The notes below the pieces were generated by a model. The model was given only the letters and a program-made list of their open reading frames with translations, had not been told where the DNA came from and made no database searches. 64,000 nt of DNA, taken from Flaccisagitta enflata. Taxonomy: Eukaryota > Chaetognatha > Sagittoidea > Aphragmophora. Location: contig OZ231126.1 in assembly GCA_965153355.1 (NCBI GenBank), positions 33,790,001 to 33,854,000 on the forward strand. The letters are read 5' to 3'. Shown in pieces: positions 11,013 through 26,969 of the stretch. The translations under genes were made by a program, and so were the position numbers. Numbering within the stretch: the first letter of the stretch is position 1; each line of letters begins with the position of its first letter.

Positions 11013-11596
11013 CCGGGTCATCCACCTGAGTTGTCGGATTATGTTAAGCTTTTACTCAAAAATGGTAGCAGTTATGTATTTGAAATTGATCTAGTCACAA
11101 TTCCAGCCATTTTGGTCAAGTAGTTTGTGTTTGACAAGGGTTTGAAGTAAAACTTTATGTTTTCCCACTGAACAGATTTTCCATCAAAATCCAAAGTTTT
11201 TCATGATAACATTGCATTTCTTTTTTGAGTAAACTGAGCCATTATTCCAGATAAGCCTTGAATAATGGACGATTCAAACAAATCAAATATCTTTTTTTCA
11301 ATTTATCCTTATCAAGACTAATCTGGTCTCTTTGGAGTGATTTTGTGAAAAAAATATTTTAAAAAATCAAGGTAAGCAAGATTCTTGATTTTCATGAAAA
11401 ATTTGTGCATGGGGATAATATCAGCTTTTACTTCAAATCTATGCAATAGACAAACTACTTGACCAAAATGGATGAAATTTTGATACAAAAAACGTCAAAG
11501 TATATTCTTTAAGACTAGATCAATTTTGAATACATGACTGCTACCATTTTTTAGTAAAAGCTTAACATAATCCGACAACTCAGGTGGATGACCCAG
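11013..11596. mobile_element. 584-bp TA-flanked MITE
   Basis: The ends CCGGGTCATCCACCTGAG and, inverted, CTGGGTCATCCACCTGAG continue as arms of about 140 bp (left to about 11,150, right from about 11,445). TA lies immediately outside both ends. Phrases such as 'agttgtcggattatgttaag' and 'gaccaaaatgg' are shared by the arms. No protein is encoded. Confidence 0.75.
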
Positions 11597-11839
11597 TAAG
11601 CCGTTAGAACCTCCTCAGCATAAAAAAAAAACAGCATTGTAGGGGAACGGACGTTAAAGATGTCATCTTATGTTGATTATTTTTGATTAGGCAAAAAAGT
11701 CATTTTGTCAAAAAAACATCTAGGTCTACGTGTAGAACGCGGCCAGACTTAGTTTGCAGTTATCCGACCTGACTTTCATCACTCAATTCGGTACAAATGA
11801 ACGGTTGTATGAAGTCTTTTATTTTTAAGACTTTTCAAG

Positions 11840-12127
11840 CGGGTTTTTAAATTAGGGTTAGGGGTGGGTTTAGGGTTAGGGTTGGGGTTGGGGATGGTTC
11901 TAGGGTTAGGGTCAGGGACTAGGTTAGTGTTAGTATCAGGGCTAAGGTTGGTCACGTTAGTGATTTCAATCCGTGTCTTTTGTTTTTAGGAGTTTTTGAG
12001 CGGGTAATGTGTTAGGGTTAGGGGTAGGGTTAGGGTTAGGGATGGGGTGAGTTTTAGGGATAGGGTTGGGTAATAGATGGGGTTAGGGACAGGTGTGGGC
12101 TTGGTTTTGTATGTTTAAGTTCGAGTA
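11840..12127 (+). repeat. TTAGGG-like degenerate arrays (left part of split copy 2)
   Basis: Two runs of degenerate TTAGGG/GGGTTAGG (about 11,850-11,940 and 12,010-12,100) are separated by 'caatccgtgtcttttgtttt'. The second run and its flank match the minus-strand copy at 6,880-7,125. It stops at the TA where the 603-bp MITE copy 2 is inserted, and the homology resumes at 12,733-12,800. The units are too irregular to be an active telomere. Confidence 0.7.
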
Positions 12128-12730
12128 ACAATGGCAAAAAAAAAAACTAGACGCTCAATATTTATCAATAACTTGTAAACCACTTAAATTTTTTGCTTAA
12201 AATCCATGAGCATTTAAAAGAGCTTCAAAAACTCTACAAATCTAGACCAAGCAGAAATCTTTAGCTCAATTCGTTTAGAAATGACATAAGTTTAAAGTTC
12301 AGTACTCAAATTCTTGATTGACGAATAGAGCAGATTTCAGCGCCAAAAAACATGACACGTTTTGTCTTATATATTCTGTAAAACGCAAAAATGAAATAAA
12401 CAATACAAAATCAAAGGTGAAAATGAAGTATTTTTAATTCTCTACAAGATGGAATCAAGCAGAAATCATAATTTTGGTTCGTTTACAAGCTGTATCAATA
12501 CAAAGTTGGTTACTGTAAAAAAGATGGAAGCAAGATTTGAGTTTTTTGAGTAGTTATCTTTAAATTATCATAACTTCTAAAGTTCTGAAGCTAGAATGAT
12601 CGGAAGGAACTCAAATGAAAGATTTTTTGAAGATCTTTAAAACCGTCATGGATTAAAAGGTTCTAGCATTTTCTAGTACGACTCAATCAACAGTCAAAAG
12701 ATCGCGTCTAGTTTTTTTCTTTGCCACGGT
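12128..12730 (+). mobile_element. 603-bp TA-flanked MITE, copy 2
   Basis: Same length and almost the same sequence as 6,262-6,864, with TA at 12,126-12,127 and 12,731-12,732. The flanks join to reproduce the uninterrupted sequence seen (inverted) at 6,880-7,000, which directly documents insertion into a TA. The very high similarity between copies suggests recent activity or recent copying of the segment. Confidence 0.85.
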
Positions 12731-12949
12731 TATGCTTAGATTTAAAATTTGCCCTTGCGGGAAAAAACAAGTGCACCGGATTGAATTCCCTAACATAACC
12801 CTAAGGTTTAGCTGGGTTTTATGTATTACGACCTGAAACTACTTGAATTATTAAAGTTTCGCTCTGGCGGAGGATTCTGAAAAAAAAACATTCAAAAGTT
12901 CCCTGAATTCAATAGGGTGGAACATCTGGAGGGGGTGTCGATAGAAAAT

Positions 12950-13112
12950 AGGGTCATGTGCAGGGGTAGGGTTGGGTTTAGGGGTATGGTTGATTTTAGA
13001 GATTGGTTGGGTTTAGGGGTAGGGTTGGGTTTTGGGGTAGGGTTGGTTTTAAGGGTTAGGTTGGGTTTAGGGGTAAGGTAGGGTTGAGTTCAGGGGTAGG
13101 GTTGTAACTATA
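12950..13112. repeat. GGGTTTAGGGGTA degenerate array
   Basis: Units of 'ggggtagggttgggttta' type with many changes. It resembles the TTAGGG-like arrays at 11.8-12.1 kb but has a longer period. Confidence 0.6.
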
Positions 13113-13264
13113 TTTTGCAATTTTGTCAGTTATAGATACCTCCTGAGATTTTATTGCCGATGTATTCTCTTTTCTTATTACGCGCTCAAGAGTGGGGTGG
13201 CATTTGAGCGTCATCCGCGTTTCGACGGCTTCTCTCTTTGACTTCTTAATTGTTGCGTTGACAT

Positions 13265-13370
13265 TATCATCCCTTTTTGGGCAGCGGCCCCAAGGGGAAT
13301 AAAGTCCTGTAGAACACAGGGGAAATCTGTACATCCATACGTCTGTAAGTCTATCCATCAGTCCGTCCCC
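13265..13370 (-). repeat. F2 dispersed element
   Basis: 'gggcagcggccccaagggga', 'ataaagtcctgtagaacaca', 'ggggaaatctgtacatccat', then CATCC/GTCC units. A likely remote 3' partner, 'gggtactgttgaccatgtaa', is at 13,818-13,837, beyond a tandem core, so the whole F2 unit may be 13,265-13,850. Confidence 0.6.
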
Positions 13371-13374
13371 TTTC

Positions 13375-13770
13375 TGGCCCATCTTCAGGGCTTTGTCTTC
13401 TTTGGGGGTCCATTCTGACCCAGATTTTGCCTTATAGCCCAAATTCAAATAATATGGCCCAAACCCAAGCAATATGGCCCAAATCTAAGGGGGAATAACC
13501 CAAATTCAAGCAGACTGGCCCAGAACTTAGCAAAATGACTCAATCTGCCTAGAAAACATAATATCTGACCTAAGGCCCTTCATTTTGGCTAACTAAACCT
13601 AGATTTTGAGTTCTGATACCAAACTTCTGAGACCCACATCTTGGCCTTAGAGACCTACATCTTAGTCTACAGGACCCAGATTCTGGCCTCTTAGACCCAG
13701 ATTCCAGCTCAAGAGACTCAAATCCTGGCTTCAGAGATCAGAATCTTGGCCTCAGAGATCAAGATCCTAG
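13375..13770. repeat. two short-unit minisatellites (F2 core)
   Basis: The first part repeats 'cccaaattcaagcaatatgg' variants (about 13,425-13,530). The second repeats 'gacccagattctggcctcag' variants (about 13,620-13,770). They lie between F2 5' and 3' blocks and differ from the cores of other F2 copies. Confidence 0.6.
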
Positions 13771-13850
13771 CCTACTCTTCCCTTTATTCAACTAACAAAC
13801 CACTAAAGCAGAGCTTGGGTACTGTTGACCATGTAATGTCCCTAGTCATT

Positions 13851-14118
13851 TTTCCATGTCATCCAATGGGAATTTTGCATTTTTCTGATTTTTTAAAAAA
13901 AAGTTTCATGTTATTAGATGCATCCTCGCATCTCTATAAGAGGGTGTGTCCCTTGGTCTGTCTGAATGTCCGTCCGGAATGCGAAGTTTTTCATGTGCGA
14001 TTTTTAGGGTTTTCTCTTTTTTTCGCATCTGGAGAAAGTCGTTACTAATGCGGCTTTAATCCTAACTCTACCTTACATTGACGAATCGGAGCGATGAAGA
14101 TCTTTTTTTTTTATTTAT
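13851..14118. other. gene-free stretch
   Basis: No gene supported. It contains an isolated 'tgcatcctcgcatctctata', 'agagggtgtgtccc' and some GTCC phrases near 13,920-13,980, probably a decayed F1/F2 end. Confidence 0.4.
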
Positions 14119-15990
14119 TTTTAGTCGCGTGCACGCGACTCTCCGTCTGTCGGTCGGTCGGTCGGTCGGTCGGTCGGTCCGTCGGTCCGTCGGTCCGTCG
14201 GTCCGTAACACTTAGCTTTTTTGCGTCTTTTTGGGTCATCTGGAGTTAGTTTGAGTCATTTTTTTGTTGTTTTTGGGAATTATTGGTTGCTTTTAGTTAT
14301 TTTTGGTCATTTTTGGTCATTTTTGGTCATTTTGGTCATTTTGATCATTTTGGTCATTTTGATCATTTTGGTCATTTTGGTCATTTTGGTCATTTTTGGC
14401 CATTTTTGGCCATTTTTGGCCATTTTTGATCATTTATGATCATTTTTGATCATTTTTGGTCATTTTTGGTCATTTTTGGTCATTTTGGTCATTTTGGTCA
14501 TTTTGGTCATTTTGGTCATTTTTGATCATTTTTGATCATTTTTGATCATTTTTTGTCTTTTTTGGTCATTTTTGGTCATTTTTGGTCGTATTTGGTCATT
14601 TTTGGTCATTTTGATCATTTTTGGTCATTTTTGGTCATTTTTGTCATTTTGGTCATTTTGGTCATTTTGGTCATTTTGATCATTTTTTATCATTTTTGGT
14701 CATTTTTGGTCATTTTAGGTCATTTTTGGTCGTTTTAGGTCATTTTTGGTCATTTTTGATCATTTTTGGTCATTATGGTCATTTTTGATCATTTATGGTC
14801 ATTATGGTCATTTTGGTCATTTTTGGTCATTTTTGGTCATTTTTGGTCAATTTTGGTCATTTTTGGTCAATTTTGGTCATTTTTGGTCATTTTTGGTCAA
14901 TTTTGGTCGTCTTTGGTCATCTTTGGTCATCTTTGGTCATTTTGGTCATCTTGGTCATTTTGTTCATTTTTGTTCATTTTTGTTCATTTTTGGTCATTTT
15001 TGGTCATTTTGGTCATTCTTGATCATTTTTGATCATTTTTTGGTCATTTTTGGTCATTTTTGACCATTTTTGGTCATTTTTTGTTACAGTCTGCTGGTTA
15101 AAGACTGCTGGTTAAAGACTGCTGGTTAAAGTCTGTTGATTGAAGTCTGCTGGTTAAAGTCTGCTGGTTAAAGTCTGCTGGGTAAAGTCTGCTGGTTAAA
15201 GTCTGCTGGTTTAAATCTGCTGGTTTAAGTCTGCTGGTTTAAGTCTGCTGGTTTAAATCTAATGGTGCAAGTCTGCTGGTCTAATGGTTTAAGTCTGCTG
15301 GTTTAAGTCTGCTGGTTAAAATGATACTAAAGATAAGTATGGTTTAAGTCTGGTTTAAGTCTGGTTTAAGTCTGGTTTAAGTTTGGTTTAAGTCTGGTTC
15401 AAGTCTGGTTTAAGTATGGTTTAAGTCTGGTTAAAGTCTGGTTAAAGTCTGGTTTAAGACTGGTTCATGTCTGATTTATGTCTGGTTTAGGTCTGGGTTA
15501 GGTCTGGTGTATGTCTGGTTTGTGTCTGGTTTATGTTTGATTTAGGTCTGATTTAGGTCTGGTTTTGGTCTGGTTTTGGTCTGGTTTAATTCTGGTTTGA
15601 GTCTGGTTTGAGTCTGGTTTGAGTCTGGTTTGAGTCTGGTTTGAGTCTGGTTTGAGTCTGGTTTGAGTCTGGTTTGAGTCTGGTTTGAGTCTGGTTTGAG
15701 TCTGGCTCAAATCTGGTTTATGTCTGGTTTATGTCTGATTTAGGTCTGGTTTTGGTCTGGTTTAATTCTGGTTTGAGTCTTGTTGTCTGATTTAGGTATG
15801 GTTTTGGTCTGGTTAAATTCTGGTTTGAGTGTCGTTTGAGTCTGGTTTGAGTCTGGTTTGAGTCTGGTTTGAGTCTGGTTTGGGTCTGTTTTGGGTTGCA
15901 TTTAAGTCTGATTTTTGATAAAAAGATATAATAAGGAGTCAGTTCAGTTATTTTTGTCCTGCACGCGACTTATAGGTGTTGGCCTTGTTT
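14119..15990 (+). repeat. giant F1 element (1.87 kb) filled with minisatellites
   Basis: The 5' end 'ttagtcgcgtgcacgcgact' contains a perfect 18-bp palindrome. A GTCGGTCG/GTCCGTCG run (to about 14,205) and 'taacacttagctttttt' follow. Three successive arrays come next: GGTCATTTTT (14,285-15,085), AGTCTGCTGGTTA (15,086-15,320) and GTCTGGTTTA/GTCTGGTTTGA (15,338-15,905). The 3' end is 'gtcctgcacgcgacttatag' plus 'gtgttggccttgttttt'. The same ends bracket a 0.4-kb element at 37,727-38,113, so the size difference is due to array growth. The Phe/Ile-rich frames inside are artefacts. Confidence 0.85.
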
Positions 15991-16063
15991 TTCTATGACC
16001 AAGCTATTTCTAATGGAATACCAAAAACATTGTTGGGGCACTCACGAAACTATTTGCTAACTA

Positions 16064-16655
16064 CTATCTAGGCGGAAAAAATCTTTCGGTACGTTTACAT
16101 GCATATCTCAGGTTAGAATCAACCAAACATAAAAAAATCGGTGAGATAATTAAAGCTCTTCAAATTTGCAAGAGATTGACGCAAACCGCATCCCTCTAGC
16201 TCCATGCGTTCAAAAACTGTTCAACTTTGAATGAAATACTTGAGTTTCACTTGTGCCATTTTCCCACAATCCTCTAATGATATCATTTCACTCTTTTTTT
16301 TATTACTTCCAAACGCCTTGAGCTAGACAGATGCGATTTGCGTTGCCTGCTTGCAAATTTGGAGGGCTTCATTTATGTCACCGATTTTTCTATGATTTGA
16401 TGATTCTTTTGAGAGCTGTGTTTCTAAATGTAGTGAAAGAATAGTCAATAAAAAATCAGAAGAAAGATCTGGAAAGCCTTCACTCCTGAGTAACACTAAC
16501 TGCTCTACAAATCGCCTCTGAGTCAAATTGCTGCTCTGATTCAGTCAAAGGGAACTAATAATAATTATTGAGGGATTAGTAATTGATTTGTATTCATTTA
16601 TACGCCAATGAATACATTTTTGTTACAGGACGAAAGATTTTTTCCGCCTAGATAG
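16064..16655. mobile_element. 592-bp TA-flanked MITE
   Basis: CTATCTAGGCGGAAAAAATC continues to CTTTCG at the left and is inverted perfectly at the right (25 bp), with TA outside both ends (16,062-16,063 and 16,656-16,657). A second, weaker inverted block links about 16,130-16,215 with about 16,310-16,395 (shared 'aaatcggtga', 'aaatttgcaag', 'cgcat'). No transposase is present. The 67-codon minus-strand frame inside is not conserved with anything I recognise. Confidence 0.75.
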
Positions 16656-16659
16656 TACA

Positions 16660-16990
16660 GATGCCTTATGTCTCTTTTGTCTCTTTTGTATCTTTTGTCT
16701 TTCATGGCTCCTATATGTCTCTTATGTCTCTTATCTCTCTTTCGTCTCTTTCATCTTTTTTGTCTCTTTTGTCTCTTTTGTCTCTTTTTGTCTCTCATGG
16801 CTCCCATAAGTCTCGTATTGCTCCTATGTCTCTTTTGTCTCTTTTGTCTCTCATGGCATGGCTCTTATATTTCTCTTATGTCTTTTATGTCTCTTATGTC
16901 TATTATGTCTCCTGTCTCTTATGTCTTTTATATCACATTGGTCTCTTAGGTCTCTTTTGTGTCTTATGTCTCTTCATGTCTCTCCATGTC
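16660..16990. repeat. TCTCTTTTG/TCTCTTATG minisatellite
   Basis: Units of about 9-10 bp, 'tctcttttg' and variants such as 'tctcttatg', are broken by 'catggctcc' segments. Long Ser/Leu frames here come from the repeat. Confidence 0.75.
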
Positions 16991-16999
16991 CCTTTGTTA

Positions 17000-17155
17000 G
17001 GTGGAGTTGGGGAGGTGGGGGGGTGGGGGGACGGGGAGGCGTGGGGGGACGGAGAGGCGTGGGGAGATGGGGAGGTGTGGGGGGGGGATGGGGAGGCGTG
17101 GGAGGGGGGATGGGAAGGCGTGGAGGGGGGGTGGGGAGGCGTGGGGAGGGGTGAG
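17000..17155 (+). repeat. G-rich minisatellite, possible G-quadruplex
   Basis: Repeats of 'ggggaggcgtggggggacgg' type make this about 150 bp with runs of 4-8 G every few bases on the plus strand. Such DNA can in principle fold into G-quadruplexes. It is the most G-rich stretch of the window. Confidence 0.75.
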
Positions 17156-18535
17156 GTAGTAATCAGTTTACGTTTTTCTCGTTATCTCAATATATATCTT
17201 CTTATCATCATATCTTAATATCTTTATATCTTGATAATTTGTATTTTAATATCCTACATCTAAAGAGGACGCATCTATTGGACATCTCTTGGCCTTGTTA
17301 GGTAAGGATCTTGTTGTTTTACTTCATAGAGTTAAAAGTGAAATGCGTTCTGAAAAAAACTCGCCCCCTGAAGTGTCTAGACTCACGGCAGGCGTAAATC
17401 ACCACCAATCTAGGCTTTCTTGGGTTTGTTCGACGGAGATTTGTTTTCTCTTGGGGCGTTTGCGAACTAGAATTATTGTTTGTTTGTTTGCAATAGATAA
17501 TAGGTACAAATATAAAAACGATTAATGACTGACAAACACAACATTATGTTCAGAGTTAGAGTCCAGGGACTGAAAGGTCAACTTCAGAGTCACTCATCAA
17601 AATCATATTTAGGCAAGAGCATATCATGTGTATAATGGTCAAAAAGTATATCTATCCATGTAAACCTTCTGATTAAGTGGATATTTCACTTTTCTTACTC
17701 GATCTACTTCCCCACGAGGATGAGTACTTTATGTAGCGCGGTTTTTTAAGAGGCGTTTTCTGTGTCACTCTACGTGTCTCACTCTGCTGTAACAAGTTAC
17801 ATGCATGTATAAAAACAAACCAAAGACGATATTTTTTCCAAAGCAGATTGCATTTTTCTTACAGTTGCATGCGGTCAGACTCAAATTAAGCAGTGCTCTT
17901 TAATCAGACGATCTCCAAAAATTAGTTTTTCTTTGATTTTTTATGTTTTTGTGAAAAAGATGGCGCGCAATGATACATGTGTAATGTAACTTTGACTCTG
18001 AAAAAAACGAGTGGGGGCGAGTTTTAGAAAATAAGCGTACGCATTGGAGATGATTCTAATCGGCGCTTTATAGGCCCTCTTTTTCCCTCCAAAATATTGA
18101 CGTCTTACTCATTTTTGAGAGAATTAAAACAGTTAACACGGACGCTTCGCGGAAATAAAAAAGCCAAATCCATAAGCAAACGGGAAAATCAATCTTGAAG
18201 TTTTTCTCTTTTTTCTTCAACTTAAAAATCGAACATTGTTGCAACTAAAAATTTTCCTGACTGTTGTGGGTAGTTACTTCATTTAAGCTCTTGCAGCGGT
18301 CCCATTATGATCTGATGAATTCATCGACCATATTTTTTTACTTTTTTTTGATAATGAAATTGAACATAAAATGAAACGACATGAGCTGAAGAGTGTTGGC
18401 CCCGCTAATGTTTTTCGCGACTTCAACTTGCATAGGTGGGGAAAAAATCCATGTTCAGATGCGTAAGGAAGTAACTCGTACTACTTTCTCTAGCCTTGTT
18501 CAATGAGAGTTATGGCACCCTCGACAGAAAGATGG
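17156..18535. other. gene-free stretch
   Basis: AT-rich and without obvious repeats. The longest plus-strand frame (17,289-17,525, 78 codons) shows no known motif. I cannot support a gene. Confidence 0.45.
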
Positions 18536-18695
18536 CAGACGGATGGATGGTAGGATGGATGGGTGGATGGAGGGATGGACACATTCCCCCTGTGTTCCAC
18601 AGGAGTTTGGGGCCATTGCCCTGCTCCCCTCTACCTAAATCTCAAATCACTCCAGCAGGGCACGGTTACCGCTGACCATTTACTGTCTTTGGGCT
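18536..18695 (+). repeat. F2 dispersed element
   Basis: A 'ggatggatgggtggatggag' run is followed by 'attccccctgtgttccacag', 'gagtttggggccattgccct', 'gctc' and, after about 40 bp, 'ccagcagggcacggttaccg' and 'ctgaccatttactg'. The block order is as in the other F2 copies. Confidence 0.6.
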
Positions 18696-19029
18696 GCTAT
18701 TTAGATTTGGCGTAATTGCTTTGTTATCATCGTCTGTCCGTTGTTCTGTCTGTTCGTCCGTCGTTAATTCATCTGGAAATTCCTCACTTAGTTGCGCTAC
18801 TGAAAACATCTCTATGTTTTGCTCATCTCAGTCCTCTGTAAATTCATATTCGCACAATAACTAGCGACTTTTTGAGACCGTTGCCCATTAGTCCGTTTGC
18901 CGTTAATGCAATTTTTTAGAATGAGCAAATTCGGCCATAAGTGTGATATGTATGTGTGATGTATGTGCAGTGGTGCACATTTTTGTGAATTGCGTTAAGC
19001 AATTTACTATAACTCCACAAAATGTTTTT

Positions 19030-19072
19030 CTGTTTTTTTTTTTTTTTTTTTTCCTTTTTTTTCTTTCTTTGA
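19030..19072. repeat. poly(T) run
   Basis: About 40 bp of nearly pure T, directly before the large satellite. Confidence 0.9.
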
Positions 19073-19091
19073 AAATAGGGTTTTGTTCTAC

Positions 19092-20895
19092 GCTCTCTTC
19101 CTCTTGTCCTTCCCTTGTCCTTCCCGGGTCTATTCCTATATGAACATGGCTTTTGTTTCTTTGTCCTTCCCTTGTCTTTCCCTATGTAAATATGGGTAAT
19201 GTTTTAAAGTTCTTCCCTTGCCTTTCCCTATATGAATATGGGTAATGTTTTTCCGTTCTTCCCATGTCTCTCCCTACATCAATATAGCTCTTGTTTCTCT
19301 CTTCTTCCCTCATTTTTCCCTATACAAATATGGGTAATGTTTTTCGGTTTTTCCCTTGTCTTCCCCTACATCAATATGGCTTTTGTTTCTCTGTTCTTCC
19401 CTTGTCTTTCCCTATATGAATATGGGTAATGTTTTTCAATTATCCCCTTATCTTCGCCTATATCAATATGGCTTTTGTTTCCCTATCTTTCCCTTGTGTT
19501 TCCCTGTATGAATATGGGTAATGTTTTTCAGTTCTTCCCTTGTTTTTTCCTATATGAATATGGGGAATGATTTGCAGTTCTTCCCTTGTCTTTCCCTATA
19601 CCAATATGGCTTTTGTTTCTTTGTTCTTCCCTTGTCTTTCCCTGTACAAATATGGGTAATGTTTTTCAGTTCTTCCCCTGTCTTTCCCTGTATGAATATG
19701 GGTAATATTTTTCAGTTCATCTTTTGTCTTCCCCTACATCAATATGGCTTTCGTTTCTCTGTACTTCCCTTGTCTTTTCCCATATAAATATGGGTAATGT
19801 TTTTCAATTTTTCCCTTATCTTACCCTATATCAATGTGGCTTTTGTTTCTCTATCCTTCCCTTGTCTTTCCACGTATGAATATGGGTAATGTTTTTCAGT
19901 TCTCCCTTTGTCTTTCCCTGTATGGATATGGGTACTGTTTTTTTAGTTTTTCCCTTGTCTCTCCCTATATCAATATGTTTCTCTGTTCTTCCCTTGTCTT
20001 TCCCTTTATGAATATAGGTAATGTTTTTCAGTTCAACCTCTGTCTTTCCCTGTATGAATATGGGTAATGTTTTTCAGTTCTTCCCTTGTCTTCCCCTACA
20101 TCAATATGGCTTTTGTTTCTCTGTTTATCCTTTGTCTTTCCCTATATGAATATGGGAAATGTTTTTCAAATCTTCCCTTATCTTCCCCTTTATCAATATG
20201 GCTTTTGTTTCTCTATCCTTCCTTTGTCTTTCCCTGTATTGATATGGGTAATGTTTTTCAGTTCTCCCTTTGTCTCTCCCTATTTGAATATAAGTATTGT
20301 TTTTCAGTTCTTCCCTTGTCTTCCCCTACATCAATATGGCTTTTGTTTCTCTGTTCTTCCCTTGTCTTTCCCTATATAAATATGGGTAATGTTTTTCAGT
20401 TCTTCCCTTGTCTTCCCCTACATCAATATGGCTTTTGCTTCTTTGTTCTTCCCTTGTCTTTCCCTGTATGAATATGGGTAATGTTTTTCAGTTCTTCCCT
20501 TGTTTTCCCCTACATCAATATGGCTTTTGTTTCTCTGTTCATCCCTTGTCTTTCCCTGTATAAATATGGGTAATTTTTTTCAGTTTTTCTTTGTCTTACC
20601 CTATATCAACCTGGCATTTTTTCTCTGTTCTTCCCTTTTTTTTCGCTATATGAATATGTTTGTATTTTTCAGCTCCTCTTTGTCTTTCCCTACATCAATA
20701 TGGCTTTTGTTTCCCTTGTCTTTCCTTTATGAATATGGATAATGTTTTTCAGTTCTTCCCTTGTTTTTCACTTTATCAGTATGGCTTTTGTTTCTCTGTT
20801 TTTCCCTTCTCTCTCCCATAATGAATATGGGTAATGTTCTTCAGTTCTTCCCTTGTCTTTCTCAACATGAATATGGCTTTCATTTCTCTATTATT
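19092..20895. repeat. 46-bp satellite with 92-bp higher-order unit
   Basis: Two monomer types of 46 bp alternate. Both begin 'gttcttcccttgtctttccc'. Type A continues 'tatatgaatatgggtaatgt' and type B continues 'tacatcaatatggcttttgt'. About 39 monomers fit, mostly in A-B order, with local breaks. Neither 46 nor 92 is a multiple of 3, so the frame changes at each unit and the Phe/Pro-rich frames are not genes. After the array, 'ctacccctgcccaactcgcg' at about 21,016 resembles an F1 3' end. Confidence 0.85.
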
Positions 20896-21261
20896 TCCTT
20901 ATCCTATGTTCTCACTTTTTGTTTTAGTATTACAAAATAAAACTTAAGTATTTCCACTAAACATGTTGTCAATTGCACCTGCAATTCACATGTTTGGCGA
21001 CAGTCACTGGTTTAGTTCTACCCCTGCCCAACTCGCGACTTGTTGCCGTGATGGGATTGTTCTTTGGCGCGTCGGTGCAATCCTTAACGTCGTACAACTA
21101 AATGCGCAAATTTAAATCAGGCTTCCTTATTTACAAGAGTTTCCGTTAAGACAAAGTGAGCAATTAACAATACGACGTCTCGAGCAATAAACAACATAGA
21201 CTTGCGAGGCAGTAATCATTCCAAACGTCACAACAGTGACTGAAAAAATAGTTAAGTGTAT

Positions 21262-26278
<5,017 letters not shown>

Positions 26279-26562
26279 GTGACGTCATACAAGCACAAGC
26301 TTTTTTATTTAATTATTTTTCATGGGCTTATGAAGACATCTTGACGGGCTTCGCTCTCTTTTCATCATTACTTTTCATCTCACTCTCGCTTATTGTTGTC
26401 AGAGAGCGTGATTTTTCTCATTTGTTCTTCTTTTTTCTTTATGAGGTTTTCAACTACAGTTTGTCTGTTTATGTCTGTCTGACGTTTCTCTTTTACTGTG
26501 GATTATTTTCCTGTTTCACTTCCACCCTTTGTATTTTTCTCTTTTTGATGTAGTTTTGTTTT

Positions 26563-26563
<1 letters not shown>

Positions 26564-26620
<57 letters not shown>
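26564..26620. repeat. (CT)n microsatellite, copy A
   Basis: About 28 CT units. The copy B locus (55,614-55,726) is about twice as long and has TTTCTC interruptions at the left. Confidence 0.95.
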
Positions 26621-26624
<4 letters not shown>

Positions 26625-26829
26625 GAAATTGCGCTTTCCAGACTTCAGTGTGTTCATCGAACTTGGAAACACAAAACTAGAATAGATAAAATGAAATGAA
26701 ATCTAATTTCGAATCTAAATTTGTGATGTGTTGCTCTTGACTTTTTCATATTCCCCTTTTTACTCCTTTATGGCTACTAGTTTTCTTTAAAAAAAATCTT
26801 TCTCTGAAAAGTCCTTTTACCTTCATTCT

Positions 26830-26843
26830 GTTGTTGTTGTTGG

Positions 26844-26881
<38 letters not shown>

Positions 26882-26890
26882 TTGTTGTTT

Positions 26891-26951
<61 letters not shown>

Positions 26952-26969
26952 CGTCGTCGTCGTCGTCGT
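26830..26969. repeat. (GTT)n followed by (CGT)n, copy A
   Basis: GTT units with a few GTG/TTA/TTTT changes, ending in about six CGT units. This is complementary to the (CAA)n tract 1.4 kb upstream in the same strand. Confidence 0.95.

Noticed and set aside
14221-15063. Overlapping plus-strand frames rich in Val/Ile/Phe/Gly/His/Trp
   Set aside because: They are translations of the GGTCATTTTT array in several frames at once, so not genes.
15086-15905. Possible CRISPR-like array
   Set aside because: Units are contiguous and degenerate without unique spacers of constant length, and the DNA is eukaryotic in character.
19232-20742. Series of Phe/Pro/Ser-rich frames
   Set aside because: They come from the 46-bp satellite. 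The unit is not a multiple of 3, so the frame rotates along the array.
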